This document shows, piece after piece, positions 11,294 through 23,086 of a DNA stretch of 64,000 nucleotides; the first letter of the stretch is position 1; each line of letters starts with the position of its first letter. The translations under genes were made by a program, and so were the position numbers. Under the pieces are notes generated by a model. The model saw only the letters and a list, made by a program, of their open reading frames with translations. It made no database searches and was not told where the DNA came from. Source of the DNA: Skermanella pratensis (GTDB lineage Bacteria > Pseudomonadota > Alphaproteobacteria > Azospirillales > Azospirillaceae); NCBI RefSeq assembly GCF_008843145.1, contig NZ_CP030265.1:649001-713000 (forward strand), written 5' to 3'.

Positions 11294-14200
11294 ATGCGCA
11301 TACTGCGTCCGTTCGGGCTCGCTCTCGCCGTGGCCCTTGGGTGTTCGACGGCCGCTCCGGCACAGCAACCCGCACCGGAACCGATCGCTGAAGCGCCGCC
11401 CTTCGGCGTCGCCGGGGTCGAGATCCTGGCGGAACGCGACGTTCCCCAGGCCTGCTTCACCTTCACCCGCCCGCTGGAGAAGTCCTCCCCGACCGACTAC
11501 GCCGCGCAGGTGGAGGTCGAGCCGCCCGTGCGCGTGACCGCGATCGCCCGCGGCGCCACCCTCTGCCTCGAAGGGCTGAGCCACGGCGCCGGGTACGGCG
11601 TGACGCTGAAGCAGGGGTTGCCGGGAGCCGACGGGGCGGTGCTCGGGGAACCCGCGCGCCATGAGGTGGCGGTGCCGGACCGCAAGCCCGTCCTGGCCTT
11701 CCGGGGCGCCGGCTACGTCCTGCCCCAGGTCGGCGCCGAGGGGCTGCCGCTGCGCACCGTCAACGTCGCCCGCGCCCGCCTGCAGGTGCTGCGCATCGAG
11801 GACCGCTCCCTGGTCGAGCAGATCTATTACGGCCGGATCAGCCAGGCGCTGACGGAACTGGACGTCGGCGGCATCGTGGAGCGGAGCGGCACCCAGGTCT
11901 GGCAGGGGGAGATGGCGATCGGCGAAAGGCGGAACCAGGCCGTCGTCACGCCCTTCCCGGTGGAGGCGGTCATCGGCGCCTCGGGCGGCGCGCTGAAGCC
12001 GGGCGTCTATCTCGCCGTCGCGGGCAACGCCGACCGGGAGGGCGAGTCGTGGGAGGCCAAGGCCACCCAGTGGTTCGTCGTCTCCGACCTGGGGCTGACC
12101 ACCTTCGCGGGGAGGACGGGCTGCTGGTGTTCGCCCGCAGCCTGACCACCGCCGAACCCCTGTCCGGGATCGAGCTTCGGCTGCTGGCGCGCAGCAACGC
12201 CGAGCTGGGCAAGCTCCCGACCGGACCGGACGGAATCGCCCGATTCCCGCGCGAGACCCTGCGCGGCACCGGCGGCGGAGCGCCGCAGGCGGTCTTCGCC
12301 TATGGCGCGTCCGGCGACATGGCGTTCCTGGACGTGGCCGCCGCGACCGACCTGTCGGAACGCGCGGGCCCCGGCGCGGACGCGCCGCCCCTGGACGCCT
12401 GGCTCTACACCGACCGCGGCTTCTACCAGCCGGGGGAGACGGTGTTCCTCAACGCCCTGCTGCGCGACGCCAGCGCCGTCGCGGTCGAGGGACGGGGCCT
12501 GACCCTGAGGATTCACCGCCCGGACGGGTTCGAGGTGGACCGGCGGCAGGCGGCCGACTCCGGGGCCGGAAGCTACCATCTCGGCCTGGAGCTGCCCCGT
12601 CCCGCCGCGGCCGGGCAATGGTCCGTCACCGCCCACCTGGAGCCGGACGGCGCGCCGATCGGCCGGGTCGATTTCGCGGTGGAGGACTTCGTGCCGCCGC
12701 GCCTCGACGTCGGGCTCGCCGCCGACCGCGACCAGGCGGATGCCGGCGAAAGCCTGGTGCTTCGGATCGACGGCCGGTACCGCAGGGCGGGCCCCGCGGC
12801 GAAGCTGCCGGGCGAGCTGGCGGTGACCCTGCGCCGCGCGGCCGAGCCGTATCCCGGCTTCGCCGGCTATCGCTTCGGCCTGGTCCAGCAGCCGTTCGAG
12901 CCGCTGCGGACCGATGCGCCGGGCTTCGTCACGGGACCCGACGGCGTCGCCCGGGTGGAAATCCGCCTGCCCGAGCCGCCCGACACCAGCCACGCGCTGG
13001 AAGCCGTCATCCAGGGCACGCTCTACGACATCGGCGGCCGCCCGGCGGTGCACGAGATCGCCCTCCCGGTCCGGCACCAGCCCTTCGCGATCGGGATCAA
13101 GCCCCGCTTCGGCGGCGATGCCGTGCCGGAAGGGGCCACCGCCGCCTTCGACGTAGTCGCGATCGGACCGGACGGCGCGCCGCTCGACCGGCCGTCCCTG
13201 TCCTATGAGCTGTTCGAGGAGGATTACGACTACGCCTGGTTCGAGGCGGACGGCCACTGGGACTACCGGGCGCGGGTCAAGGACAAGAGCCTGACCGGCG
13301 GGACGCTCGCGGTCGCGGCGGAACCGCGCGCCGACGGCCGCGCCGCGATCGAGCAGCCGGTCGGCTCCGGCCGGTACCGGCTGGAGGTTTTCGATACCGG
13401 AACGGGTGTCGCGACCAGCCTGCGGTTCTCGGCCGGCTCGTGGGTCACGCCGACCGCCGGCGAGCGGCCGGACCAGGTGGACGTGGCGGTGATGCTGCCT
13501 AAATATTCCGGTGGCGAAACGGCCAAGGTCTTCGTCAAGCCGCCCTACCGGGCCCAGGTGCTGGTCGCCGTCGCCGGCCGGGCCGTCCACCAGACGGTGC
13601 TGCGCCGGATCGGGCCGGAAGGCGCCTTCCTGGACATCCCCGTGGACCCGTCCTGGACCGCCGGCGTCCATGTGGTCGCCACCGCCTTCGCCCCGGCAGA
13701 GCCCGCCCACGGCGCCGCGTCGCGCCGGGCGGTCGGCAGCGCGTGGCTCGCGGTCGATCCCGCGCCCCGGCGTCTCGAGGTCTCCATAGCCGCCCCGGCC
13801 GACCTCGCTCCCCGGGGGCGGGTCCGCGTCCCGGTCACGGTGCGCGGGGCGGAGGAGGGCGCGCAGGTCCGCCTGACCCTGTCGGCCGTAGACGACGCCA
13901 TGCTCCGGCTGACCGATTTCGCCGCTCCCGATCCGGCGGTGCATTATCTCGGCCGGCGCCCGCTTGAAGTCGACCTGCGGGACGTGAGGGGACCGCTGGT
14001 GGACCGGGACGGCGCCTCGGCCTCGCCGGGCATCCGGTCCGTCATGGTTCCGCCGGTGCGGCGCCGGCCGGGCGACCCGCCGCCACCGCGCCGGAGGGAG
14101 ATGACGGCGCTTCATTCCGGCATCGTCACGGTCGGCGCCGACGGCACGGCGGAGGTCCCGCTGGAGATCCCGGATTTCGACGGCCGCCTGCGCCTGATGG

Positions 14201-16089
14201 CGGTCGCGTGGACGCCGGCCAAGGTCGGCAGCGCCACCGCGACCGCCGCTGTCCGCGATCCCGTCCTGGTCGAGCTGGGGCTGCCCCGCTTCCTGGCGCC
14301 GGACGACGTGGCGCAGGTCCCGCTGACCCTGACCGACCGGGGCCGGAAAGGCGGCGACTATTCGGTTCGTTTCACCGCCGAGGGGATGGTCGCCCTGCGC
14401 GACGGCGGCGAGGTGGCGCTCCGCGATGTCCGGCCCGGCAAGCCGGTGACGGTGCCCCTGACCATCGCCGGCACCGGCGTCGGCGCGGGTCTGGTCCGGG
14501 CCGAGGTCACCGGGCCCGACGGGTTCGCCGTCACCCGGGAATGGCCGGTCGGCGTGCGCCGTCTGCAGCCCGCGGTCGCGCGCCGCCATGTCGAACTGAT
14601 CGAGCCGGGCCGGAAATCGACCGTCTCGCCCGACGTGGTGCCCGAACTGGTGGCACTCCGCCGCGAGACGGTCGCCGTCATGCTGGCGATCGGGACGATG
14701 CCCGACCTGGACCTGCCGGGACTGCTGCTGTCGCTCGACCGTCACCCCTACGGCAGCGCCGAGCAGATCACCAGCCGGGCGATGCCGCTGCTCCGGCTCG
14801 GCCCCGTGATGGCGGCCCTGGATATCGCGTCGGAGGCCGAGGTCCGCCAGCGTGTTCAGCGCGCGATCGACCGGCTGATCTCGGTCCAGCGGTCCGACGG
14901 CGCCTTCGCCATGTGGTCGTCCCAGGGGCCGGGGGAGCTCTGGCTGACCTCCTACGCGCTGGACTTCCTCGGCCGCGCGCGCGAGGCGGGCTACCGGGTG
15001 CCCGAGGCGCCCTGGCGGAAGGGCATCGAGTGGCTGAACGGCGTGCTCGACAACGCCTGGTTCGACGAGGCGGAGCTGGCGGCGCGTGCCTATGCCCTTT
15101 ATACCCTCGCGGGCAGCAAGGCGGTCGACCTGGCCGAGGCGCGCTATTTCCAGGAGACCCATTGGGCCGCCCTGCCGACCCGGCTGGCCCGCGCCCAGGT
15201 CGCGGGGGCGCTCGCCCGGCTGGGCGACGCCGACCGCGCCGCCGAGGCCTTCGGCCGGCTCGACCGCGCCCGCGTGGAACCCGGGGGCATGCGCGATTTC
15301 GGTTCGGAGCTGCGCGACCAGGCCGCGGTGATCACGCTCCTGGCGGAAGCCGGGGGCGACCGGGACCGGCTGGCCGGCCTTGCCCGGCAGCTCGCCACCA
15401 TGCTGGCCGACGCCCAGGCGACCAGCACCCAGGAGCGGGCCTGGGTGTTGAACGCCGCCGCCGCCCTGGCCTCGAAGGCCGGGGAGATGAAACTGGCGCT
15501 GGACGGCCAGCCCATGACGGAGTCCGGTCCGCTGTACCGCCGGCTCCAGCCCGGCGGCCGGGCGATGCCGATCGAGAACGCCGGTTCGGCACCGCTCTAC
15601 CGGTCCGTCACCCTGGCGGGAGTGCCGGCGAACCCGTTGCCGGCCGATGCGGAGGGATTCCGCATCCAGCGCACCATCCTCGGAACGGACGGCGCGCCCG
15701 TCGATCCGGCCGGGGTGGCGAAGGGTCAGGTGCTCGTGATGATCCTGGAGGGCGAGAGCCTGAGGCGTGAGGACCACCAGGCGCTGGTCGTGGACATGCT
15801 TCCGGCCGGGCTTGAGATCGAGAACGTCCGGCTGGCCGACAGCGGACAGCTCGGCGACCTGTCCTGGCTCGGCGATCTCAGCGCCGCCAACCACGTCGAG
15901 TTCCGCGACGACCGGTTCGTCGCCGAGCTCGACCTGACGCCCGCCCGGCCCGCGTTCCGGCTGGTCTATCTGGCGCGTGCCGTGGTGCCGGGCGACTACG
16001 CCCTGCTTGGAGCCTTTGTGGAAGACATGTACAGCCCCAACCTGTTCGCCCGCGGCCCCGCCGGGCGGATGGCGATAGGGGAAGAGTAG
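11294..16089 (+). CDS. Bacterial alpha-2-macroglobulin family protein, apparent frameshift
   Basis: A large exported protein of about 1598 residues once a one-base gap is repaired. The first part (11294-12145) has a signal peptide (MRILRPFGLALAVALGCSTA; the Cys may be a lipobox) and ends abnormally. The second frame continues from about 12110 to 16089 without loss. The break lies in the G-run 12109-12112: one more G joins LGLTTF to EDGLLVFARSL. MG2-type domains, FYQPGETVFLNALLRD, and the bait/A2M core (RLMAVAWTPAKVGSA) are recognisable. In the thioester domain the motif reads HPYGSAEQ, so Ser (codon 14755-14757) replaces the reactive Cys of CxEQ. It should therefore not trap proteases covalently. 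No penicillin-binding protein 1C gene is next door, unlike many relatives. Confidence 0.88.
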
Positions 16090-16122
16090 GGCCGGGCGGG
16101 AGGAACCAGGCCGACCCTCAAG

Positions 16123-16320
16123 CTAAGCCCTCCCGGGACCGGCGCCGGCGTGCCGTCCGTCGGCCCGCCTGCGGGAGGCGATGAATAGGATTGCCGCCAG
16201 TGCCGCCATCACCGTGCCGAGGCCGATGTAGAAAGCGGTGGCGATCCCGATCGTGGCGGTGCCCATGAGTACGAGCAATAGGAGCCACACTCCCAGCGCC
16301 ACGATAGCGCGGTCGGACAT
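16123..16320 (-). CDS. Small two-helix membrane protein
   Basis: A 65-residue protein with two hydrophobic segments (IVALGVWLLLLVLMGTATIG at about residues 5-24 and AALAAILFIASRR at about 37-50) and a basic, Arg-rich tail. AGGGG precedes the ATG by a few bases. I recognise no family. It is transcribed away from the Mrp operon, so the 234 bases between 16321 and 16554 probably hold both promoters. Confidence 0.6.
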   Translation of the reverse strand: MSDRAIVALGVWLLLLVLMGTATIGIATAFYIGLGTVMAALAAILFIASRRRADGRHAGAGPGRA

Positions 16321-16554
16321 CTAACACCCCTGCAACTCTGTCTCTCTTGCCTCAACTATAGGCGCACGGATTTCGGCTCGCCCGTGGCAAGCTGTCGCTG
16401 GCGCGACCAAAGGGGACGATTCCTAAAATGCAAATAAAACCCACGAGGTTGAAACAAGCGGACCGGACCCCATATAGCGCCAGTCTTTTTGAATGAAATC
16501 AACAGCCAGCCAGTGGGCAGGGGGAAGCATGGAACCCGCGGAGGAACTCCGCCG

Positions 16555-18936
16555 ATGCTGAGTGCTATTCTCGGCATCTTTGCATGGGCGCTGGTAGCAC
16601 CAATTGTCGCAGGCAGATCGCCGAAACTGGGCGGATGGATCCTGGCCATCGTCCCCGCGGCGCTGACCGTATGGTTCGCGGGATTCCTCCCGGAAATCGC
16701 CGCCGGCGGCGTGGTCCGCGAGGTGGTGCCCTGGATCCCGGGCCTCGACGTAAACCTGTCGTTCTATCTCGACGGCCTCAGCCTGACCTTCGCCTTGATG
16801 GTCTGCGGCATCGGCACGCTGATCGTGATTTATTGCGGCGGCTACCTGCATGGCGACCCCATGCTGCCCCGCTTCTTTCTGTATATCCTGGCCTTCATGG
16901 CCTCGATGCTCGGCGTGGTGCTGGCCGACAACGTCATTTCGCTGATCGTGTTCTGGGAACTGACCAGCGTCACGTCCTTCCTGCTGATCGGCTATCTGCA
17001 CGACAGCCCCAAGTCGCGCCGGTCGGCGCTCCAGGCGCTGCTGGTGACCTCGCTGGGCGGCCTGGTCATGATGGCCGGGCTGATTCTGCTCGGGATCGTC
17101 GGGGGCAGCTTCGAGCTGAGCGAACTGGCCGGTCAGAGCGACCTGCTGCGCGAGCATCCGTTCTATCTCGCCATCCTGATCCTGATCCTGGTCGGCACCT
17201 TCACCAAGTCGGCCCAGTTCCCGTTCCATTTCTGGTTGCCCAACGCGATGGACGCGCCGACTCCGGTCAGCGCCTACCTGCACTCGGCCACCATGGTCAA
17301 GGCGGGCGTCTACCTGATGGCGCGACTCTCCCCGACCCTGGGCGGGACGGAGGTCTGGATCTACACGCTGGTGGGCTTCGGCGCCTTCACCTCGCTGCTG
17401 GGCGCCATCCTGGCGGTCCGGCAGACCGACCTGAAGAGGGTCCTGGCCTACACCACGATCACGGCCCTGGGCCAGCTGACCATGCTGATCGGCATCGGCA
17501 GCGTCTACGCCGTCGAAACCTTCGCCGTCTACCTGCTCGCCCATGCCTGCTACAAGGGTGCGCTCTTCATGGGCGTCGGGGCCATCGACCACGAGACCGG
17601 AACGCGGGAAGTCGGCCAGCTCGGCGGCCTCTTGAGGCTGATGCCGGTCACCGCCGCCGCGGTCGGCCTGGCGGCCATGTCCAACGCCGGGCTGCCGCCG
17701 TTCCTGGGCTTCCTCGGCAAGGAGTTCATGTATTCCAGCACCGTCGGCATGGCGGGGAGCGGCATGGCGGGCGAAGGCATGCCGGTGCTCGGCTGGATCG
17801 CCACCCTGGCCATGCTGGTGTCGAACGCCCTGATGCTGGTCACCGCCGGCCTCGTCTTCGTCAAGCCCTTCCTGGGCCCCAAGGTCGAGACGCCGAAGCA
17901 CGCCCACGAGGCGCCGGTCAGCTTGTGGCTCGGCCCCGTCGTCCTGTCCGTGACCGGCCTGGCCCTCGGCGTGTTCTATGGGGTGCTGGAGCGCCTGTTC
18001 GTGGTGCCCGTGGCCGCCTCGCTGGCGGGGGAGGCGGTGGAAGTCCACATCTATCTCTGGGGCGGCTTCACCACGCCGCTGGGGCTCAGCGTCGTGACCG
18101 TGGCGCTCGGAGTCGCCCTTTACGTCGGCTGGCCCCGGGTCAAGGCGGTGCTCGATCGCATCGCTCGGGCGCTGCGCTATGACTCCGACAGCGGCTGGGA
18201 CCGCATCCTGAAGGGCCTCGTCAGCGTCGCCTGGTGGCAGACGCGGGTGATCCAGTCCGGCTATCTGCGCCATTACGTGATGTTCACCATCGTCTTCACG
18301 ACGGTGGCGATCGGCGCCACCATGGTGATCCACCGGGCCTTTACCATGCCCTACGTCTCGGTGCTGGAGGCGCCCTACACCGCCTGGGTCCTGGCATTGA
18401 CCGTGATCGCGGCGACCTCCGCCGCCGTCGTGGCCAAATCGCGCCTGGTCGCGATCCTGTCGCTGGGCGTGGTCGGCGTCGTCATCGCGCTGATCTTCCT
18501 GCTCTACGGCGCCCCGGACGTCGCGATCACTCAGTTCATGGTCGAGACCCTGGTGGTCATCATCGTGGCGCTGGTCCTGGCCCGCCTGCCGCGGCTGACC
18601 GCGTTCCACCGGCCCAACCGGCGAAGCGCCGTCCGCGACGCCGTCATCTCGATCGCCTTCGGCGCGGTCGTCACGGCGGTGATGCTGTCGGTCATCGACC
18701 TGCCGATCCCCTTGGACCTCAGCGAGTATTTCGCGACCCGCAGCTATACCGAGGGCTTCGGCCGCAATGTGGTCAACGTGATCCTGGTCGATTTCCGGGC
18801 TGTCGACACCCTGGGCGAGATCCTGGTAGTGGCTGCCGCGGGGCTGGGCGCCTTCGCCCTGCTGAAGGCCCGGCCCCGGCGCGGGCCGCCCGAGACGCCC
18901 CTTCCCGAAACCGAACGGACCGGAGGCCGGCAATGA
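16555..18936 (+). CDS. mrpA: Mrp Na+/H+ antiporter subunit A
   Basis: A 793-residue polytopic membrane protein, homologous to complex I subunit NuoL/ND5 plus C-terminal MbhD/MbhE-like helices. Typical segments are [20 protein letters not shown], the proton-path helices around [20 protein letters not shown] and [20 protein letters not shown], and [20 protein letters not shown]. It is part of the hetero-oligomeric Mrp complex, which exchanges cytoplasmic Na+ (or K+) for protons and supports alkali and salt tolerance. ATG 16555 is chosen because GGAGGAAC lies just upstream. The stop overlaps the mrpB start (ATGA), so the operon is translationally coupled from its first gene. Confidence 0.96.
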   Translation: MLSAILGIFAWALVAPIVAGRSPKLGGWILAIVPAALTVWFAGFLPEIAAGGVVREVVPWIPGLDVNLSFYLDGLSLTFALMVCGIGTLIVIYCGGYLHGDPMLPRFFLYILAFMASMLGVVLADNVISLIVFWELTSVTSFLLIGYLHDSPKSRRSALQALLVTSLGGLVMMAGLILLGIVGGSFELSELAGQSDLLREHPFYLAILILILVGTFTKSAQFPFHFWLPNAMDAPTPVSAYLHSATMVKAGVYLMARLSPTLGGTEVWIYTLVGFGAFTSLLGAILAVRQTDLKRVLAYTTITALGQLTMLIGIGSVYAVETFAVYLLAHACYKGALFMGVGAIDHETGTREVGQLGGLLRLMPVTAAAVGLAAMSNAGLPPFLGFLGKEFMYSSTVGMAGSGMAGEGMPVLGWIATLAMLVSNALMLVTAGLVFVKPFLGPKVETPKHAHEAPVSLWLGPVVLSVTGLALGVFYGVLERLFVVPVAASLAGEAVEVHIYLWGGFTTPLGLSVVTVALGVALYVGWPRVKAVLDRIARALRYDSDSGWDRILKGLVSVAWWQTRVIQSGYLRHYVMFTIVFTTVAIGATMVIHRAFTMPYVSVLEAPYTAWVLALTVIAATSAAVVAKSRLVAILSLGVVGVVIALIFLLYGAPDVAITQFMVETLVVIIVALVLARLPRLTAFHRPNRRSAVRDAVISIAFGAVVTAVMLSVIDLPIPLDLSEYFATRSYTEGFGRNVVNVILVDFRAVDTLGEILVVAAAGLGAFALLKARPRRGPPETPLPETERTGGRQ

Positions 18937-19352
18937 TGGACAGCCTGATCCTTAGGACGGCGACCCGGCTCCTGCTCAGCCTGATGCTGCTGTTCTCCTT
19001 CTTCATCCTGCTGCGCGGGCACAACGAGCCCGGCGGCGGATTCATCGGCGGCCTGATCGCCGCCAGCGCCTTCGCGCTCCACTCGATCGCCTATGGTCCG
19101 GCGGCCCTGCGCCAAGTGCTGGGCTTCGATCCGAAGACGATCGTCGGCGGCGGGATGCTGTGCGCCATCGCCGCCGGCCTGTGGTCGGCGTTCCCGGGCG
19201 ATGCCTTCCTGACCGGCCAGTGGCTGCACTGGGGCGAGGGGGACGCGGCCTTCCATGTCGGCACGCCGCTGCTGTTCGACATCGGCGTCTTCCTGGTGGT
19301 GATCGGCGCGGTGCTGACCATCGTGCTGTCCCTGGAAGAGGAGGACGTGTAG
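18933..19352 (+). CDS. mrpB: Mrp Na+/H+ antiporter subunit B
   Basis: A 139-residue MnhB-domain membrane subunit with four predicted helices. The family signature [20 protein letters not shown] is present near residues 25-45, followed by a second conserved part [23 protein letters not shown] (residues ~105-130). The ATG at 18933 overlaps the mrpA stop by four bases and is preceded by CGGAGG. A Met-Met start leaves one codon of uncertainty. It is required for assembly of the MrpA-D module in studied systems. Confidence 0.95.
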   Translation: MMDSLILRTATRLLLSLMLLFSFFILLRGHNEPGGGFIGGLIAASAFALHSIAYGPAALRQVLGFDPKTIVGGGMLCAIAAGLWSAFPGDAFLTGQWLHWGEGDAAFHVGTPLLFDIGVFLVVIGAVLTIVLSLEEEDV

Positions 19353-19822
19353 GTGGAAACCCTCATGGCCTTCACGCTGGGATTCATGGCGGCCGGCAGC
19401 GTCTACCTGCTGTTGAGCCACAATCTCGTGCGCGTCCTGTTCGGCCTCATCCTGCTCAGCAACGCGGCCAACTTCGTGATCTTCGCGGCCGGCGGCATGA
19501 CCGAGGGGCTGCCGCCGCTGATCGCCCCGGGCGCCAAGGGGCTGACCGGCGTCTATTCCAACCCGCTGCCCCAGGCCCTGATCCTGACCGCCATCGTGAT
19601 CAGCTTCGGCCTGCTGGCCTTCGCGCTGGTGCTGGTCTATCGCGGCTATCAGGAACTGGGCACGGTGGACAGCGACCGGATGCGTCTGGCCGAGCCGCCG
19701 CACCCCGACCAGGACATCCCCGAACCCGAGGAGCCCCGCCGTCCCCAGGTCCGGGACGCCTCCCACCGGGTCGGGAACATACGCGAACCTGTCGGGCGGG
19801 AACCTGCCGGGAGTGACGCATC

Positions 19823-19826
<4 letters not shown>
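19353..19826 (+). CDS. mrpC: Mrp Na+/H+ antiporter subunit C
   Basis: A 157-residue NuoK-like subunit with three membrane helices (residues ~5-30, 33-55, 75-100). The start is GTG directly abutting the mrpB stop, with GGAGG eight bases upstream; an ATG four codons inside is the alternative. VLFGLILLSNAANFVIFAAG and QALILTAIVISFGLLAFALV are typical. It is longer than the usual ~110-115 residues because of a hydrophilic, Pro/Glu/Arg-rich tail of ~45 residues, whose end overlaps mrpD by a GTGA. Confidence 0.94.
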
Positions 19827-21351
<1,525 letters not shown>

Positions 21352-21355
<4 letters not shown>

Positions 21356-21825
21356 CCATGTTCATGTTCAACCTGGCCCTTGCGATCGTCTGGCAGGCCG
21401 TCACGGGCACCTTCAGCATGGGCGGCCTGCTGATCGGTTTCGCCGTCGGCTACGCCGTGCTGTGGATCGCCCGGCCGGTGTTCGGCAACGACCCGTATTT
21501 CTGGAAGCTGTGGCACATCATCGGCTTCTTCTTCTATTTCCTGAAGGAGCTGGTCGTGTCCAGCCTGCGGGTCGGCTGGGACGTGGTGACCCCGCCGATC
21601 TATGCCCGGCCGGGCGTGGTGCGGGTGCCGATCGACGCCCGGACCGACCTGGAGATTACCCTCCTCGCCAACCTGATCACGCTGACCCCGGGCACCCTGA
21701 CGCTCGACGTGGCGCCCGACCGCAAGTCCCTGTACGTCCACGCCATGTTCATCGACGATCCGGAGAAGGTGCGGGCCGAGATCAAGAACGGCATGGAGCG
21801 CCGCCTGCTGGAGCTGACGCGATGA
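21352..21825 (+). CDS. mrpE: Mrp Na+/H+ antiporter subunit E
   Basis: A 157-residue MnhE-family subunit with two to three N-terminal helices and a cytosolic C-terminal domain. The conserved block LITLTPGTLTLDVAPDRKSL (residues ~104-123) identifies it. The ATG overlaps the mrpD stop (ATGA). An unusually Met/Phe-rich start (MTMFMFNLALAI) is in keeping with a first transmembrane helix. Confidence 0.94.
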
Positions 21826-22136
21826 GAAGCGACCTGTCGCCTTTCCTCAACTGGTCGATCGAGATCACCTTCATCGTCCTGCTGATATCGATCCTGATCG
21901 CCTTCGTCCGGCTGGTCCGCGGGCCGTCGCTGCCCGACCGGATCGTGGCGCTGGACCTGCTGACCTTGCTGGCGGTCGGCGTCATCGCCCTGTTCGCGAT
22001 CCGGGAAGACAAGCCCGTCTTCCTGGACGCCGCCATCGCCCTGGCCCTGGTGGCCTTCCTGGGTACCGTCGCCTATGCCCGCTTCCTGGAGCGGCGCGGA
22101 CGCCACGAACGCAAGACCGAGGAGCTCGGGCCATGA
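21822..22136 (+). CDS. mrpF: Mrp Na+/H+ antiporter subunit F
   Basis: A 104-residue MnhF subunit with three helices. RLVRGPSLPDRIVALDLLTL, with the conserved Asp in the second helix, is diagnostic and has been implicated in Na+ handling in characterised Mrp systems. Both ends overlap the neighbouring genes by ATGA, so expression is coupled to mrpE and mrpG. Confidence 0.94.
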   Translation: MRSDLSPFLNWSIEITFIVLLISILIAFVRLVRGPSLPDRIVALDLLTLLAVGVIALFAIREDKPVFLDAAIALALVAFLGTVAYARFLERRGRHERKTEELGP

Positions 22137-22513
22137 TCGGCACCATCCTGGAGATCCTGGCTGGCGTGCTGCTGCTGGGCGGCGCCGTCTTCTCCCTGGT
22201 CAGCGCGCTCGGCGTCCTGCGGCTGCCGGACGTGCTGATCCGCATGCACGCCTCCAGCAAGGCCGGCACCCTGGGCGCCGGCATGATCCTGGCGGCGGTG
22301 GCGGTCCTGTACGGCACCGACGAGATCGTCGCCCGCGCCATCGCCGCGATCTTCTTCCTGCTCCTGACCGTCCCGGTCGCCTCCCACATGATCGGCCGCG
22401 CCGCCTACATCACCGGCGTCAAGCTGTGGTCGGGCACCGTGGTGGACGAAGTGCGCGGAGAATACGAGAGCCGCGCCGCCGGCCGGCCGAAGGTCTATCC
22501 CGAGAACCAATGA
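22133..22513 (+). CDS. mrpG: Mrp Na+/H+ antiporter subunit G
   Basis: A 126-residue PhaG/MnhG-family subunit with three helices. LGVLRLPDVLIRMHASSKAGTL is cut here to its key residues LPDVLIRMHA and KAGTLG near positions 30-47, the family hallmark. It closes the seven-gene operon; within 12 bases of its stop begins a pair of 170-bp direct repeats rather than a classical terminator. Confidence 0.94.
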   Translation: MIGTILEILAGVLLLGGAVFSLVSALGVLRLPDVLIRMHASSKAGTLGAGMILAAVAVLYGTDEIVARAIAAIFFLLLTVPVASHMIGRAAYITGVKLWSGTVVDEVRGEYESRAAGRPKVYPENQ

Positions 22514-22524
22514 GGGAGCTTGCA

Positions 22525-22694
22525 CGTGGATGCGCGGGTCAAGCCCGCGCATGAAGGAAAAGAACATCCCCGGCTGTCCGGCACGGTTGCGCTCGGACCG
22601 CAAAAGCGATCGTCACGGGCAGCGACACTCCCTTTTCGTCATGACCGGACTTGATCCGGTCATCCACGTGCAAGCTCCCTCATGCCGGTTTCCG
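22525..22694. repeat. 170-bp direct repeat, copy 1
   Basis: First of two adjacent copies. The unit begins CGTGGATGCGCGGGTCAAGC. It contains two palindromes widespread in alphaproteobacterial intergenic DNA (GCGCGGG-TCAAG-CCCGCGC and ATGACCGG-ACTTGAT-CCGGTCAT) and the word GGCTGTCCGGCACGGT seen at the window start. The unit's end re-reads towards its start (CCACGTGCAAGCTCCCTCA is the complement of the bases just before 22530), making the whole a long imperfect palindrome. Confidence 0.85.
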
Positions 22695-22864
22695 CGTGGA
22701 TGCGCGGGTCAAGCCCGCGCATGAAGGAAAAGAACATCCCCGGCTGTCCGGCAGGGTTTTGCTCGGACCGCAAAAGCGATTATCACGGGCCGCGGCACTC
22801 CCTTTTCGTCATGACCGGACTTGATCCGGTCATCCACGTGCAAACTCCCTCACGCCGGTTTGCG
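22695..22864. repeat. 170-bp direct repeat, copy 2
   Basis: Second copy, head-to-tail with the first and of identical length, differing at roughly a dozen positions (for example GGCAGGGTTTTGCTC in place of GGCACGGTTGCGCTC). Equal length with scattered substitutions suggests an old tandem duplication followed by drift. Short reading frames inside both copies encode the same repeat-derived peptide and are not genes. Confidence 0.85.
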
Positions 22865-22887
22865 CATGAACGAATAAGGGGCGTTCC

Positions 22888-22966
22888 GTAGGTCGGGTAG
22901 AGCGAAGCGGCACCCGACATCACCACGCCTGCTCCGTCGGGTGCCGCTTCGCTCTATCCGACCTAC
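22888..22966. repeat. GTAGGTCGG hairpin element
   Basis: A 31-base arm (22888-22918, starting GTAGGTCGGGTAGAGCGAAG) pairs with 22936-22966 with a single G:U-type mismatch around a 17-base loop. Related elements sit at 36.7, 43.2, 47.3 and 48.4 kb. RNA made from either strand would fold into a very stable hairpin. With the flanking 170-bp repeats it fills the gap 22514-23036, where no gene is supported. Confidence 0.85.
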
Positions 22967-23036
22967 ATTTTTCTCCACGACGGTGAAGCCGCGCCGATCC
23001 GTATTCATCCGTGGAAGGACCGGCGGCCCAAACGAA

Positions 23037-23060
23037 AAATGCGGGCCGAAGCCCGCATTT
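23037..23060 (-). terminator. Terminator of the OmpW-family gene
   Basis: AAATGCGGGC at 23037-23046 pairs perfectly with GCCCGCATTT at 23051-23060 around a four-base CGAA loop. On the minus strand this gives a TTCG tetraloop stem followed by TTTTTCGTTT, a good factor-independent terminator 26 bases after the ompW-like stop. Confidence 0.85.
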
Positions 23061-23086
23061 CCCGCGATCCGACGGTGCGGCCCGGC

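Noticed and set aside
12007-15894. 1295-residue minus-strand reading frame opposite the alpha-2-macroglobulin
   Set aside because: Antisense shadow; Arg/Gly/Gln/His-rich with no domain, while the plus strand has clear family similarity.
16423-18933. 836-residue minus-strand reading frame opposite mrpA
   Set aside because: Gln/Asp/Gly/His-rich antisense shadow of a membrane protein gene.
22525-22864. 170-bp repeats considered as an insertion sequence
   Set aside because: No transposase frame and no target duplication; the units are non-coding palindromes.
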